From positions 638,972-702,971 of the forward strand of contig NZ_LN889813.1 of NCBI RefSeq assembly GCF_900009145.1: 64,000 nt of DNA. Reading direction: 5' to 3'. This document shows positions 33,389-42,467 of the stretch, piece after piece. Within the stretch, counting starts at the first letter, position 1, and the number at the start of each line of letters is the position of its first letter. The translations under genes were made by a program, and so were the position numbers. Below the pieces are notes generated by a model. That model worked only from the letters and a program-made list of their open reading frames with translations, made no database searches and was not told the DNA's origin. The DNA comes from Planktothrix tepida PCC 9214 (GTDB taxonomy: Bacteria > Cyanobacteriota > Cyanobacteriia > Cyanobacteriales > Microcoleaceae).

Positions 33389-33486
33389 GGAACAGGGAAC
33401 AGGGAACAGCAGGAACAATATTTTAGTGTCTCCGTTGAGTGCATTAATTTAATAAAGTCCCCCTTCTTAAGGGATTTAGGGGGAGC
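33389..33486. repeat. gggaaca heptamers and tcccccttcttaaggg fragment
   Basis: Three gggaaca units are followed by aagtcccccttcttaaggga and tttagggggagc, related to the MITE at 9442-9521. The sequence lies in the 148 bases before wecB. Confidence 0.6.
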
Positions 33487-33527
33487 TAATAACCCGTTTA
33501 ATCATTGATTTTTTATTTTTAATAATT

Positions 33528-34643
33528 ATGTCAAATCTTCCAATTCGAGTCAATGTAGTGTTTGGAACTCGCCCAGAAGCGATTAAATTAGCACCTGTCA
33601 TTCAACTGTTAAAACAAACTCCTGGGTTTGAAACGCAGGTGATTTTAACGGGTCAACATCGAGAAATGGTTTCTCAAGTGATGACGTTATTTAATTTAAC
33701 GGGAGATCACGATTTAAACATCATGCAGCCACAACAAACCTTAACGGATATTACCTGCGGAAGTTTACAAGGATTAGAAGATTTATTTAAACAATTCAAG
33801 CCCCATTTAGTCTTAGTTCAAGGAGATACAACAACGGCTTTTGCGGCGAGTTTAGCGGCGTTTTATCAAAGAATTCCGGTTGGTCACGTTGAAGCCGGAT
33901 TACGCACCAATGATGTCTTTAATCCCTATCCTGAAGAAGCAAATCGGCGGTTAATATCTCAATTAACGCAATTCCATTTTGCCCCGACAATTCAAGCGGT
34001 TCAAAACCTTAAAAATTCGGGGGTTTTAGGAGAAATTTATCATACGGGAAATACCGTAATTGATGCTTTATTATCCGTTGCGAGAAAACAACCTCAATTG
34101 CATATCCCTAAATTAAATAATAGTCTCTATCGATTAATTTTAGCAACGGTTCATCGTCGAGAAAATTGGGGAGAACCCCTTCAGGGAATAGCTGAAGGAT
34201 TCTTACAAATTCTCAATAAATTTCCTGATACGGCGTTATTATTACCTTTACATCGAAACCCAACGGTTAGGGAACCTTTAACGGAAAAATTAGGGAATCA
34301 TCCCAGGGTCTTTTTAACAGAACCGTTAGATTATACGGAATTAGTGGCGGCGATTGATCGTTGTTATTTTGTATTAACAGATTCGGGAGGATTACAAGAG
34401 GAAGCACCGAGTTTAGGAAAACCGGTTTTAGTGTTAAGAACCACAACAGAACGTCCTGAAGCGGTGGAAGCGGGAACGGCTAAATTAGTGGGAACAGAAG
34501 CGGTGGATATTTTCACAGAGGCGAGTGTATTATTGCAGGATGAAATCGCCTATCAAAATATGGCAAATGCCATTAATCCCTTTGGGGATGGTCACGCTTC
34601 GGAACGGATTATTAATATTATTCAAGGGTATTTTCAGGGCTGA
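33528..34643 (+). CDS. wecB: UDP-N-acetylglucosamine 2-epimerase (non-hydrolysing)
   Basis: A 371-residue enzyme converting UDP-GlcNAc to UDP-ManNAc for cell-surface polysaccharides. It shows VFGTRPEAIKLAPVI at the N-terminus, VQGDTTTAFAASLAA, GHVEAGLRTNDVFNPYPEEANR, GNTVIDAL, TVHRRENWGEP and the C-terminal VLTDSGGLQEEAPSLGKPVL, all typical family blocks. Residues that bind UDP and the allosteric UDP-GlcNAc site are in these blocks. The gene is followed immediately by the CRISPR leader. Confidence 0.93.
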   Translation: MSNLPIRVNVVFGTRPEAIKLAPVIQLLKQTPGFETQVILTGQHREMVSQVMTLFNLTGDHDLNIMQPQQTLTDITCGSLQGLEDLFKQFKPHLVLVQGDTTTAFAASLAAFYQRIPVGHVEAGLRTNDVFNPYPEEANRRLISQLTQFHFAPTIQAVQNLKNSGVLGEIYHTGNTVIDALLSVARKQPQLHIPKLNNSLYRLILATVHRRENWGEPLQGIAEGFLQILNKFPDTALLLPLHRNPTVREPLTEKLGNHPRVFLTEPLDYTELVAAIDRCYFVLTDSGGLQEEAPSLGKPVLVLRTTTERPEAVEAGTAKLVGTEAVDIFTEASVLLQDEIAYQNMANAINPFGDGHASERIINIIQGYFQG

Positions 34644-34906
34644 GGTTTGCGACAAGGGGGAGGTGTTGAAATTGGAAAGGGAAAAAAATCGGCTGTATCT
34701 CCTTCTGCATAAGGGTTACAAGGAAATTGAATAAAAAATCGGTTGTCGCATTTTTTGGAACCTCTGTATCGTCAGGATTTCAGCCGTTTTTTGGGAACAA
34801 TCCCTTGACTTTTTTTCCGGTTTGGTGGTATATTTTTCTCAAGTGGCAACAGGTTGTCGCAAATGAACCTTGAAAACTAAATACAATGCGGGTTTCAAAG
34901 CGTGCA
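34644..34906 (+). promoter_or_regulatory. CRISPR leader
   Basis: An AT-rich, gene-free 263-base stretch before the first repeat. The motif tgtcgca or its complement occurs three times (34646-34654, 34744-34750, 34855-34863), and aaccttgaaaactaaata precedes the first repeat, which resembles other cyanobacterial CRISPR leaders (recollection). The array's degenerate last repeat is at the opposite end, which supports this side being the leader. A promoter for the array should lie here. Confidence 0.75.
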
Positions 34907-35822
34907 GTTTAAACTACTATTAATCCCTATCAGGGATTGAAACATCGGGATTTGTCGGCTGATTGGCATATTTGGTGCGCTCAATATGGTTTAAACTACT
35001 ATTAATCCCTATCAGGGATTGAAACTTCGCTAATAACTCACTTTACATAACCCGTCGTTCCTCCTTGTTTAAACTACTATTAATCCCTATCAGGGATTGA
35101 AACCAATTCTGTTTCCCCTTCTTTTATCCGTGTGGCAGTTTAAACTACTATTAATCCCTATCAGGGATTGAAACAACATAAACATTACCAATAGGATCAA
35201 TCCATTTATGGTTTAAACTACTATTAATCCCTATCAGGGATTGAAACATCAAGCCAATTACTGGGGAATGAATAGGCTTTACTGTTAGTTTAAACTACTA
35301 TTAATCCCTATCAGGGATTGAAACCTAATAGTAAGTGTTGAGGCTGAGGATACAGCTTAAGTTTAAACTACTATTAATCCCTATCAGGGATTGAAACATC
35401 TGGTAGGAAGATCTTACATCTTCCCTAACCGGTTTAAACTACTATTAATCCCTATCAGGGATTGAAACATCCTTGCCTGGTAATCACCGAGGGATTCTTT
35501 AGTTTAAACTACTATTAATCCCTATCAGGGATTGAAACGCATCAGCTATCGTTGCAGATGTTCCTGAAGGTTTGTTTAAACTACTATTAATCCCTATCAG
35601 GGATTGAAACATGAACTCTCTGAAGGTAAAACGGTAAAACAAAGTTTAAACTACTATTAATCCCTATCAGGGATTGAAACTGGGATTACACGGATGGAAA
35701 ACAATAATGATTTTGTTTAAACTACTATTAATCCCTATCAGGGATTGAAACGGTTCGATTTCCGTACCACTACGGCGGCGGCTTTGTTTAAATTACTATT
35801 AATCCCTATCAGGGATTGAAAC
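34907..35822 (+). CRISPR. CRISPR array, 13 repeats and 12 spacers
   Basis: A 37-nt direct repeat beginning gtttaaactactattaatcc and ending cagggattgaaac starts at 34907, 34989, 35067, 35138, 35211, 35288, 35361, 35432, 35502, 35574, 35644, 35715 and 35786. Twelve copies are identical; the last has gtttaaat in place of gtttaaac. An internal stem aatccct-atc-agggatt is present. Spacers are 33-45 nt (45, 41, 34, 36, 40, 36, 34, 33, 35, 33, 34, 34 in order). The attgaaac end is typical of cyanobacterial type I/III arrays. No cas gene is in the window. Confidence 0.98.
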
Positions 35823-35982
35823 AATTTTTGGAATTTTTTTTTGTGCTGACATAATGACTGAATACGTTTCTTAGTGAAAAAAGTAAAGTGCTTTTGTGGT
35901 TCTTTCAAAAATCAGAGTTTTTAGGCTTAAGTTAACAATAAGGGGTGATATTAACTGTTTAAAGACAGCCCTGAAGGGCTTA
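35823..35982. other. Region after the CRISPR array, with possible terminator
   Basis: No gene is visible. The hairpin agccct gaa gggct (35967-35980) lies next to the cupin stop; on the minus strand it is followed by gtctttaaac, so it may end the cupin transcript weakly. Confidence 0.4.
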
Positions 35983-36321
35983 CTACGGGGTGCGTAAGCC
36001 AAAATAAGTTAAAATTAAATCGGTATTTCCTGTGTTGGTGACTTCGTGAACTTCTCCAGGTTCCACTGCAATACAAACTCCTGGTTTTAATTCATAATTT
36101 GTACCATTAATCGCAATATTTCCCAAACCTGATTCTACAAAAAAAACTTCACACATATCAGCATGGGAATGACCTCCCGCCACTTGTCCGGGGGAAAAAC
36201 ACGCTTGAGAAAAATTCGTTAAATGGGGTAAATCTCCTAAACTCAACATCACCTTTTTTTTAATCGCTGGATTATGGGAAACTTCCTGTTCTGGAATTTG
36301 GTTTAAATCGGTTATTTTCAT
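35983..36321 (-). CDS. Cupin-domain protein
   Basis: A 112-residue single cupin. Motif 1 is GGHSHADMCEVFFVESG (two His and a Glu) and motif 2 is GEVHEVTN (His), giving the usual metal site, with PGVCIAVEPGE between. The reaction is unknown; small cupins may be isomerases, dioxygenases or sensors. It lies 36 bases downstream of the SLOG protein gene in the same direction, so the two are likely cotranscribed. Confidence 0.82.
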   Translation of the reverse strand: MKITDLNQIPEQEVSHNPAIKKKVMLSLGDLPHLTNFSQACFSPGQVAGGHSHADMCEVFFVESGLGNIAINGTNYELKPGVCIAVEPGEVHEVTNTGNTDLILTYFGLRTP

Positions 36322-36357
36322 AAAAATTAAAGATATCTTTTTTAAATTCTACTAAAT

Positions 36358-36867
36358 TTATGTTATTTTGTCAATTAATTTAGCCAAACAATCTTTAACC
36401 ATTTGAATAGCAGATTCAGGAGAATTCACAATAAAAACTTGTTCTGGCGCTAAAGATTTAAAAAAACTTTGACTTTCTAAGTTTTGATTTAATAAAATAA
36501 CACACTTATTTTGTTTAATTGCTAAAGCAATTTCCGAAGCAGTTCCGGCTCCCATTCCACAAGCAATAATAACATCGGAAGATAATACATTAATAGCATT
36601 TCTAGCCTGACCTAAATTAGTAAAAATTGCAATATCTACCGCCTCAGACATTCCTTGATTATCCCCATTCGGTAAAATTCCTAAAGTTAAACCATTAGCT
36701 GCTTTTGCTCCTTGATTGGCTGATTCCATCACTCCCCTATTTCGACCTCCTGTTAATAAAACCCATCCTGATTCAGCAATCAATTGACCCAATTGATACC
36801 CATGCTCAACATCCAGGGACGTTGCTCCTTCTCCTGGCCCCATAACGCCAATAGTAATTTTTCTCAT
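36358..36867 (-). CDS. SLOG/LOG-type nucleotide-binding protein (TIGR00725-like)
   Basis: About 169 residues from the ATG at 36867 (MRKITIGVMGPGEGATS). It has a Rossmann fold with GWVLLTGGRNRGVMESANQGA (the GGxxxGxME motif of LOG/SLOG proteins), GLTLGILPN, and GMGAGTASEIALAIKQ, matching the TIGR00725 family related to molybdenum-cofactor carrier proteins and cytokinin-activating LOG. It may bind a nucleotide or Moco-like ligand; function is not established here. A 17-residue extension from 36918 is possible but not family-like. Confidence 0.8.
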   Translation of the reverse strand: MRKITIGVMGPGEGATSLDVEHGYQLGQLIAESGWVLLTGGRNRGVMESANQGAKAANGLTLGILPNGDNQGMSEAVDIAIFTNLGQARNAINVLSSDVIIACGMGAGTASEIALAIKQNKCVILLNQNLESQSFFKSLAPEQVFIVNSPESAIQMVKDCLAKLIDKIT

Positions 36868-36956
36868 AAATAATGTGATAAGATGCCAGACATCTATTAA
36901 TTTAGAGCGATCAATCATCGCTGATTTCTAAACCTTGAGAAATCTTAAGATTTGTT

Positions 36957-37919
36957 ATGAAAACTCAACTAAAGCTCAAAAAAGTATCCGGGGATACCTT
37001 AGTCCAAATGCGGCAGGATTTAATGGCTGAATCCCGACCGAGTTTTAACTACATGATCTTAGTCATAACGGCTTGTTTAATTGCGACTTTTGGATTACTC
37101 AGTAATAGTACAGCCGTCATTATTGGAGCCATGTTAGTCGCTCCCATTATGTTACCATTGCGAGGATTAGCCTTTGGTATTTTAGAAAATGATCAAGAAT
37201 TATCTCGGTGTGGTATTATCTCGATTGTTGTGGGAACAATAGTAGCACTGATCTTATCAATTACTTTAGGAAAAATAGTCGGAATTGAAGATTTTGGTTC
37301 AGAGGTTTTAGCGAGAACTGAACCCAATTTAATAGATTTAGGAATCGCTGTTGTCGCAGGGGGATTAAGCGGTTTTACGAAAGTTGAAAAGGGGATTAGT
37401 GACGCTGTAGCTGGAACCGCAATTGCAGTGGCGTTAATGCCTCCTTTATGTGTCATTGGTTTAACGTTATCTCAAGGTTTTTATGATTTAAGTTATGGCG
37501 CAACATTGCTTTATTTAACCAATTTAATTGGCATCGCCTTAGCTTGCATGATCGTTTTTGTTTTGGCAGGTTATTCCCAACTCAAAAGAGAATTTGTCAT
37601 CACACTGATTGTGGCTTCTGTGTTAGCAATTCCTTTAGGCATTAGTTTTTTAAAGTTCGTAACTCAACTGCGGTTACAAACGGATTTAAGGAATATTTTT
37701 CAAGAAAAAACCTTAACGGGACAACGAGTAGATTTACAAGACACTCATATTAATTGGAAACAAAATCCTCCCACAGCTTATTTAAAAGTTCGTTCTACCG
37801 AACCCGTTACCCCCAGACAAGTGCGTTTAGTCCAAGATTTTATCAATCAAAAAATGAGACAAAATTTCACATTGGTTTTCTTAGTTGAAGATGTAGAACA
37901 AGTCGAAGCAGAGAAGTAA
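36957..37919 (+). CDS. DUF389 (TIGR00341) membrane protein
   Basis: A 320-residue protein with the family hallmark blocks SFNYMILVITACLIATFGLL, SNSTAVIIGAMLVAPIMLPL, and DAVAGTAIAVALMPPLCVIG; six or so membrane segments and a polar C-terminal domain (about 235-320) ending EDVEQVEAEK. DUF389 proteins are widespread in bacteria and archaea with no known function. It is divergent from the SLOG gene with about 90 bases between, and is followed by a cagttat-type inverted repeat. Confidence 0.88.
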   Translation: MKTQLKLKKVSGDTLVQMRQDLMAESRPSFNYMILVITACLIATFGLLSNSTAVIIGAMLVAPIMLPLRGLAFGILENDQELSRCGIISIVVGTIVALILSITLGKIVGIEDFGSEVLARTEPNLIDLGIAVVAGGLSGFTKVEKGISDAVAGTAIAVALMPPLCVIGLTLSQGFYDLSYGATLLYLTNLIGIALACMIVFVLAGYSQLKREFVITLIVASVLAIPLGISFLKFVTQLRLQTDLRNIFQEKTLTGQRVDLQDTHINWKQNPPTAYLKVRSTEPVTPRQVRLVQDFINQKMRQNFTLVFLVEDVEQVEAEK

Positions 37920-37920
37920 T

Positions 37921-38061
37921 CAGTTGTCAGTCATCAGTTATCAGTAATTAGTGTAGAGATATGGTTTCGCCCAGGTGTGCCTGTACGAGTTAAGAGAGAG
38001 TCAATCAACTAATTAGTAATTACTGACAACTGACAACTGATAACTGATAACTGATAACTGA
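37921..38061. repeat. Inverted cagttgtcag / ctgacaactg repeat cluster
   Basis: The left part carries cagttgtcagtcatcagtta tcagtaattag and the right part ctaattagtaattactgaca and further ctgataa units. They are reverse-complementary, so the whole 140 bases can fold back. It lies between the converging DUF389 and DUF202 genes and could end both. Confidence 0.75.
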
Positions 38062-38063
38062 TT

Positions 38064-38525
38064 TTAAAATCCGCCAAAATCAAGGGGGCTAGATACAGGA
38101 CTGGTGAAGACAAAATAAATAATTCCGGCTCCTAATAATGCGATCGCTAAACTAAAAAGAATTACCCAACGATCAGGTGGTTCGTAGGTATCTTCTTCAA
38201 TATCTCGACGCACAATAAAATATTGAAATGTGGATAATAATACGGTTAATAAACCCACTCCTGAAAATAATAATCCTAATTTCCAACCATAACCAGGGCC
38301 AGGAACAGCAATAGGTTGAAATGCACGCAGGCGTAAAATCACAACACCAAATCCCATTAAACCAACGGCGGTTCGCATCCAGGCGAGATAAGTTCGTTCA
38401 TTGGCTAAGTGATCTCGAACGCGGGAAGGGTTCAATTTTTTGGGTTTCTGGATAATTTCTGCGGTAGAATCTGGTGATTTCATGAACTCAGAGGCTTTGA
38501 TTTGGGTGTAATCTTCAGTTTTCAT
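38064..38525 (-). CDS. DUF202 (YidH-family) membrane protein
   Basis: A 153-residue protein with the DUF202 opening VRDHLANERTYLAWMRTAVGLMGFGVVILRL, then two further membrane segments (WKLGLLFSGVGLLTVLLSTF and ILFSLAIALLGAGIIYFV). Family members are small membrane proteins of unknown function. An N-terminal 35-residue polar extension (KTEDYTQIKASEFMKS) precedes the domain. The gene is on the minus strand, 121 bases after the secreted protein gene. Confidence 0.85.
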   Translation of the reverse strand: MKTEDYTQIKASEFMKSPDSTAEIIQKPKKLNPSRVRDHLANERTYLAWMRTAVGLMGFGVVILRLRAFQPIAVPGPGYGWKLGLLFSGVGLLTVLLSTFQYFIVRRDIEEDTYEPPDRWVILFSLAIALLGAGIIYFVFTSPVSSPLDFGGF

Positions 38526-38646
38526 AGTTGAGAAAATTCAACAAAAATACAGAGAATTAACGAAGAAATCACTTTTTTTCAGGGTGATTTTGATTACCCC
38601 TTTTCTCCCCGTTTAAAGGGAGACAGGGGAACATAGTTAGAATCAC

Positions 38647-39291
38647 TTAAGATTTTTTTGTACTCAAAGTATTAGGAATTTGGCTATCAATAATACTCTG
38701 AGAAATATTAGGGATAAACCAATGAGTATCATTAGCTTGAACAACCTTTGCTAAGGGGGAGTTAAACTCAAGAGTTCCCGTGTCAGGATTAGTGGTAATT
38801 TCTAACTGAGTTCCATCCAGAATTTTAACGGCAATCGGCCCTTGTAAAGGCTCAGATTGTTCACTGAGTGCCAAATTAGTTCCCTTAATATCTTGGGGTA
38901 AATAGAAGCCATCACAATCCCACTTTTTAGGGGTAGTTTGATTATCACCCAAAAAATAAAGGGTTGCTTGATCTTCTTGATCTTCTTTTTGGGGACTGCC
39001 ATAAACTGCGATTGTTTTTCCCGTTTTATTGGTACATTGTCCCCAATGAGTTGCTGATTTTAACGCATATTGTTGAAACTGTAAATAGTCAAGTTGTTGT
39101 TGAACAGGTTTAGAAATTGCACCTTGAGTTTGCTTTTCATCTTCAGCAACTAAAGACAGTTGTTTTAAAGCTTGGGTGACTTCAATATAATCAGGATTCT
39201 TTGTATATTTAGGTTCGGCGGAAGCAGGTTGAGAGAACACCAAATTGAGCATCAGAACCAAAGCAATCAATAGAGAGGTTAAGAATTTCAT
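38647..39291 (-). CDS. Secreted protein of unknown function
   Basis: About 214 residues from the ATG at 39291. A signal peptide (MKFLTSLLIALVLMLNLVFS, cleavage probably after PASA) is followed by a polar domain with CTNKTGKTIAVYGSP and WDCDGFYLPQDIKGT. Its two cysteines could form a disulfide. The start at 39291 is preferred over 39360 because the 23-residue extension would put a charged stretch before the signal and overlap the CadD gene. I do not recognise a family. Confidence 0.65.
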   Translation of the reverse strand: MKFLTSLLIALVLMLNLVFSQPASAEPKYTKNPDYIEVTQALKQLSLVAEDEKQTQGAISKPVQQQLDYLQFQQYALKSATHWGQCTNKTGKTIAVYGSPQKEDQEDQATLYFLGDNQTTPKKWDCDGFYLPQDIKGTNLALSEQSEPLQGPIAVKILDGTQLEITTNPDTGTLEFNSPLAKVVQANDTHWFIPNISQSIIDSQIPNTLSTKKS

Positions 39292-39352
39292 GAATTTTAT
39301 CCTTGAATTAGGTTGAATCAAAACGTTAAAACTTGTACCGGGTGTAATCCCA

Positions 39353-40051
39353 TTATTCAACTTCGGCTACTTTGGGGGGGTTAGAAAACAAAACCCAAGC
39401 ACAACTAATGCCTAAAGCCAGAAGTGCTAATAAAAGGTTTTCTTTAACGATAAACACACCTAAACCAATTAAAACACAGGGAACAAACGTATTACCATAA
39501 CCCGTTAATACTTTGGCAATAGTTGGAAAATGGGTTAACTTGTAAGCGACATAACACCAAACCCCAACGAGGGAGAAAAAGGTACATAATATCGTTAATA
39601 AAGTTTCCCAACTGCTACTCGCAAATAGGGGAACATAAATCCCTATATTATCGCTGCCATTGGCAACCGTTACCGCCGCGACTCCATAGGTTTGAGGAGA
39701 TAACCAATTTTGCCAAAAAGAGGGGTTATCCGATGTTAGGGAAGTCTCTATAGTTGGTGAATCATCATCCTCGTCTTCTTGAGATTTCAATAAATAATAA
39801 ATTCCCAAAATAACAGGAACTAAACCCAACCCTCGAATCCAATCAGGAGGAATCAATAAACTTCCAAAAAAACCGGGTAAACTTGCCAATAATAAGAGGG
39901 TAAATCCTAAATACTGACCGATAACAATTTGACGGCGACGGAACAAGGCATTAACTTGGGAAAAAAATAGAGTGAGGATGAAAATATCATCAATATTAGT
40001 CGCAGCAAAGGCGGCGGTTCCTGTGGAAATGGCGGTTATAAATTCGTTCAT
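39353..40051 (-). CDS. Cadmium-resistance transporter family protein (CadD-like)
   Basis: A 232-residue membrane protein starting FITAISTGTAAFAATNIDDI, which is the CadD family opening, then FILTLFFSQV, GQYLGF, VAAVTVANGSDNIGIYVPLF and LIGLGVFIVKEN. About five to six membrane segments. CadD proteins export divalent cations such as cadmium, although many homologues have other ions. The stop region may overlap the extended form of the next gene downstream; with the chosen starts there is no overlap. Confidence 0.82.
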   Translation of the reverse strand: MNEFITAISTGTAAFAATNIDDIFILTLFFSQVNALFRRRQIVIGQYLGFTLLLLASLPGFFGSLLIPPDWIRGLGLVPVILGIYYLLKSQEDEDDDSPTIETSLTSDNPSFWQNWLSPQTYGVAAVTVANGSDNIGIYVPLFASSSWETLLTILCTFFSLVGVWCYVAYKLTHFPTIAKVLTGYGNTFVPCVLIGLGVFIVKENLLLALLALGISCAWVLFSNPPKVAEVE

Positions 40052-40088
40052 GGTTTGATTTTCCTGTGAGGGTTAATAATGGAGAGGT

Positions 40089-41612
40089 TTAGAATTTTCG
40101 TCTGCGTTTAGTCGAATAGGAATGGGAAGTAGGAAGCACTAAAGAAGCTGAAGGAATAATTTCAGGAGTGGGGTGAGTAAATTGAGCATGAATTTCTTCA
40201 ATATGTCGTTCCATTGTTCTGACTAATTTCGGTGAACGAGTGCGTTGTCTGACGAACCAGCCACAAGTTACGAATAAGTAGAGGAGGAATAAATAAGGGA
40301 AGAGATTATAAGGGGCTTCAGGAACTGGAAACAGTTGATTTCCGGGGATACCAACGCTACCAATAATCGGAATCATCATGAAGCCAATAGCTAAGATAGA
40401 ACAGACAACATCCATCGGGCGCAGTTGTTTAATTTTGTGGAGATAAAGGGGCGCAGCCAGGGAAACTAAAATGTAAACCGTTAAAAATCCATAACTACAA
40501 ATCGCTCCTAAATAACCCATACTTTCAAATAAGCGAATATTAAACATTGACAGGATTGCTGGAACTAGAAACATTACAAAGGAACAGAGGGTAACAGCAA
40601 TATGAGGGGTACGATTTGAAGCGTGGGTTGTACCAATAGACGCATGAAATAAACCGTGACGCGCCATAGTAAAAAAGATGCGGGCGGCGGGATTAATAGT
40701 TCCTAAAACACAAGCAAAGAAGCTAAATAAAACCCCGAAAGCAATAATATCTCCTAAGAATCCGAAGCCGATTTGATGGGAAAGAAAAGCTAAGGGTTCT
40801 TCTGTTGTTGTAATCGAAACCCCAGTTCCTTCAAATCCTAGAATTTCAACATAACTGGTGAAGATAAAAAAGACTCCAGCTAAGATAACACTGCCCATCA
40901 CAGAACGGGGAATCGTTCTTAACGGATTTTTAGCTTCATCCCCTAATGTGGTGGCACTTTCAAATCCTGAAAATCCAAATAAAGCTAACACTAATCCAGT
41001 GGCAATATGACCCGGAGTAACCCCTTCTAAGGTGAGTTGGCTCAGATCTAAAGCAAAGCCTTTATGTGCCCAAATAAGGATAGTTAGAATGCCAATTAAC
41101 AAAATCGAAATTCCTTCCATCCATAACATCGCCATAGCGGAAAGTTGGATATCTTTGTAGGCTGCATACCAAGCAATTCCAGCACCAATGGCGAGTAAGG
41201 TAATTGCCGAAGGATGAATCCCTAAATGACCAAATAATATGCCGCTAAAGTTAGCTAAACCACAGAGAACAGACATTCCCGTGAATAAATAGGCGAGTAC
41301 CAAACTCCAACCACAAATAACTCCGGCGGTGGGGCCTAATCCTTTAACAATATACGCATAAAATGAACCCGGAGAAGCAGAACGTCTGGCAAATTGATTA
41401 ATATTAATACTGACAAAGATTAAGCCGATTAAACCAATTAAAAAACTGAGCCAGGTTCCTTTTCCTGAAAGGGCAACTAATAATCCTAAATTAGAGGCTG
41501 GAATTGTTGTAGGGGCAATTACAGCAAAAGATTGAGCTAAAACTTCACCAAAAGAAAGACAATCCTTTTTTAAGCCATGAGAACCCTGATGGAGTTGAGT
41601 GCTTTCGGTCAT
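40089..41612 (-). CDS. Amino acid permease, APC superfamily
   Basis: A 507-residue protein with about 12 membrane segments. The N-terminal region has LKKDCLSFGEVLAQSFAVIAP, then GKGTWLSFLIGLIGLIF and RRSASPGSFYAYIVKGLGPTAGVICGWSL, the APC signature with helices 1-3. GFESATTLGDEAKNPLRTIPRSV is the helix 6-7 block, typical of amino acid transporters. Substrate is unknown. ATG at 41612 is chosen over an upstream ATG at 41684 that would add a 24-residue extension with no family match. Confidence 0.87.
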   Translation of the reverse strand: MTESTQLHQGSHGLKKDCLSFGEVLAQSFAVIAPTTIPASNLGLLVALSGKGTWLSFLIGLIGLIFVSININQFARRSASPGSFYAYIVKGLGPTAGVICGWSLVLAYLFTGMSVLCGLANFSGILFGHLGIHPSAITLLAIGAGIAWYAAYKDIQLSAMAMLWMEGISILLIGILTILIWAHKGFALDLSQLTLEGVTPGHIATGLVLALFGFSGFESATTLGDEAKNPLRTIPRSVMGSVILAGVFFIFTSYVEILGFEGTGVSITTTEEPLAFLSHQIGFGFLGDIIAFGVLFSFFACVLGTINPAARIFFTMARHGLFHASIGTTHASNRTPHIAVTLCSFVMFLVPAILSMFNIRLFESMGYLGAICSYGFLTVYILVSLAAPLYLHKIKQLRPMDVVCSILAIGFMMIPIIGSVGIPGNQLFPVPEAPYNLFPYLFLLYLFVTCGWFVRQRTRSPKLVRTMERHIEEIHAQFTHPTPEIIPSASLVLPTSHSYSTKRRRKF

Positions 41613-41854
41613 AGAGTAATTCCTTCTGTATTTCAAATAGACATCGGTGAATTGCTCTGCGATCGCCAATAAAGTATTGAGCAATGATTAACGATATCAC
41701 CGGAAATGAAACCGTTAGTGTTTCAAGTTTTACTCTATGCGGATTCGATAATAGAATCAACTGTTCTTTTTTGTTGAATTGATAAATTTTATTGATTGAT
41801 TCTCCCCTTAATGGTGTTTTACGGTAGGATCAAAGGGTAATCGCTGAAAATTTT

Positions 41855-42427
41855 CTACTTCAGTTCTGAATCTTCTGAGTGGATTTCCTCATGAATGGTT
41901 TGAGTTTTAGGACGAGGAATTCGTTGCTGTTTATAGAAGGGTTTATAAACTCGTTGCCGATAAATAGACGTGTGTTTGACTTTTTTAAACCCACTTAAAA
42001 TCAGTAACGTCATTAAGGTTCCGATTAAACTCATGCGCCATAATCCACATCCAGCGGCGGTTCCTAAACCTGCGGTTAACCACAAAGCTGCTGCCGAAGT
42101 TAGCCCTTTAACTTTAGGCTTAAGATTAGGTTTTGGCTGTTGCAAAATCAGGCCCGCCCCAAGAAATCCTACTCCGGTTGCAATGCCTTGAACAGTACGA
42201 CTAAGGGCATTAGTTGAGTTCATATCAAACCCGGCTTGTAAAGGCAGCATGATAAAAATAGCAGCCCCTAAACTGACAATCATATAAGTTCTCATTCCCG
42301 CCGGCCTACTGGGTTGCTGACGATCTAGTCCAATCAATCCTCCGATGAACAAAGCAATTCCTAGGCGGAAAATAATGGTGAACCAATCATCAGCCGGAAA
42401 AAACATTGGGTTAGAATTTATAGCCAT
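41855..42427 (-). CDS. MgtC/SapB-family membrane protein
   Basis: A 190-residue protein with the MgtC block: RLGIALFIGGLIGLDRQQPSRPAGMRTYMIVSLGAA, LGAGLILQQ, KGLTSAAALWLTAGLGTAAGCG and a basic C-terminal tail. MgtC proteins have four to five membrane segments and are tied to Mg2+ limitation and ATP-synthase control in enterobacteria; the function in cyanobacteria is open. The C-terminal extension of about 40 residues is polar. The gene is in the same orientation as the Crp-family gene 40 bases upstream, so they may be cotranscribed. Confidence 0.87.
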   Translation of the reverse strand: MAINSNPMFFPADDWFTIIFRLGIALFIGGLIGLDRQQPSRPAGMRTYMIVSLGAAIFIMLPLQAGFDMNSTNALSRTVQGIATGVGFLGAGLILQQPKPNLKPKVKGLTSAAALWLTAGLGTAAGCGLWRMSLIGTLMTLLILSGFKKVKHTSIYRQRVYKPFYKQQRIPRPKTQTIHEEIHSEDSELK

Positions 42428-42467
42428 TGCTCCTCAACCCCCCTAGGATAAAAAATCCTACTATTTT

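Noticed and set aside
31556-37919. cas gene candidates near the CRISPR array (COG3044 ATPase, SLOG protein, cupin, DUF389)
   Set aside because: None shows Cas1, Cas2, Cas3, Cas6, Cas10 or Cascade motifs; the ATPase is of the COG3044 class and SLOG proteins are not Cas.
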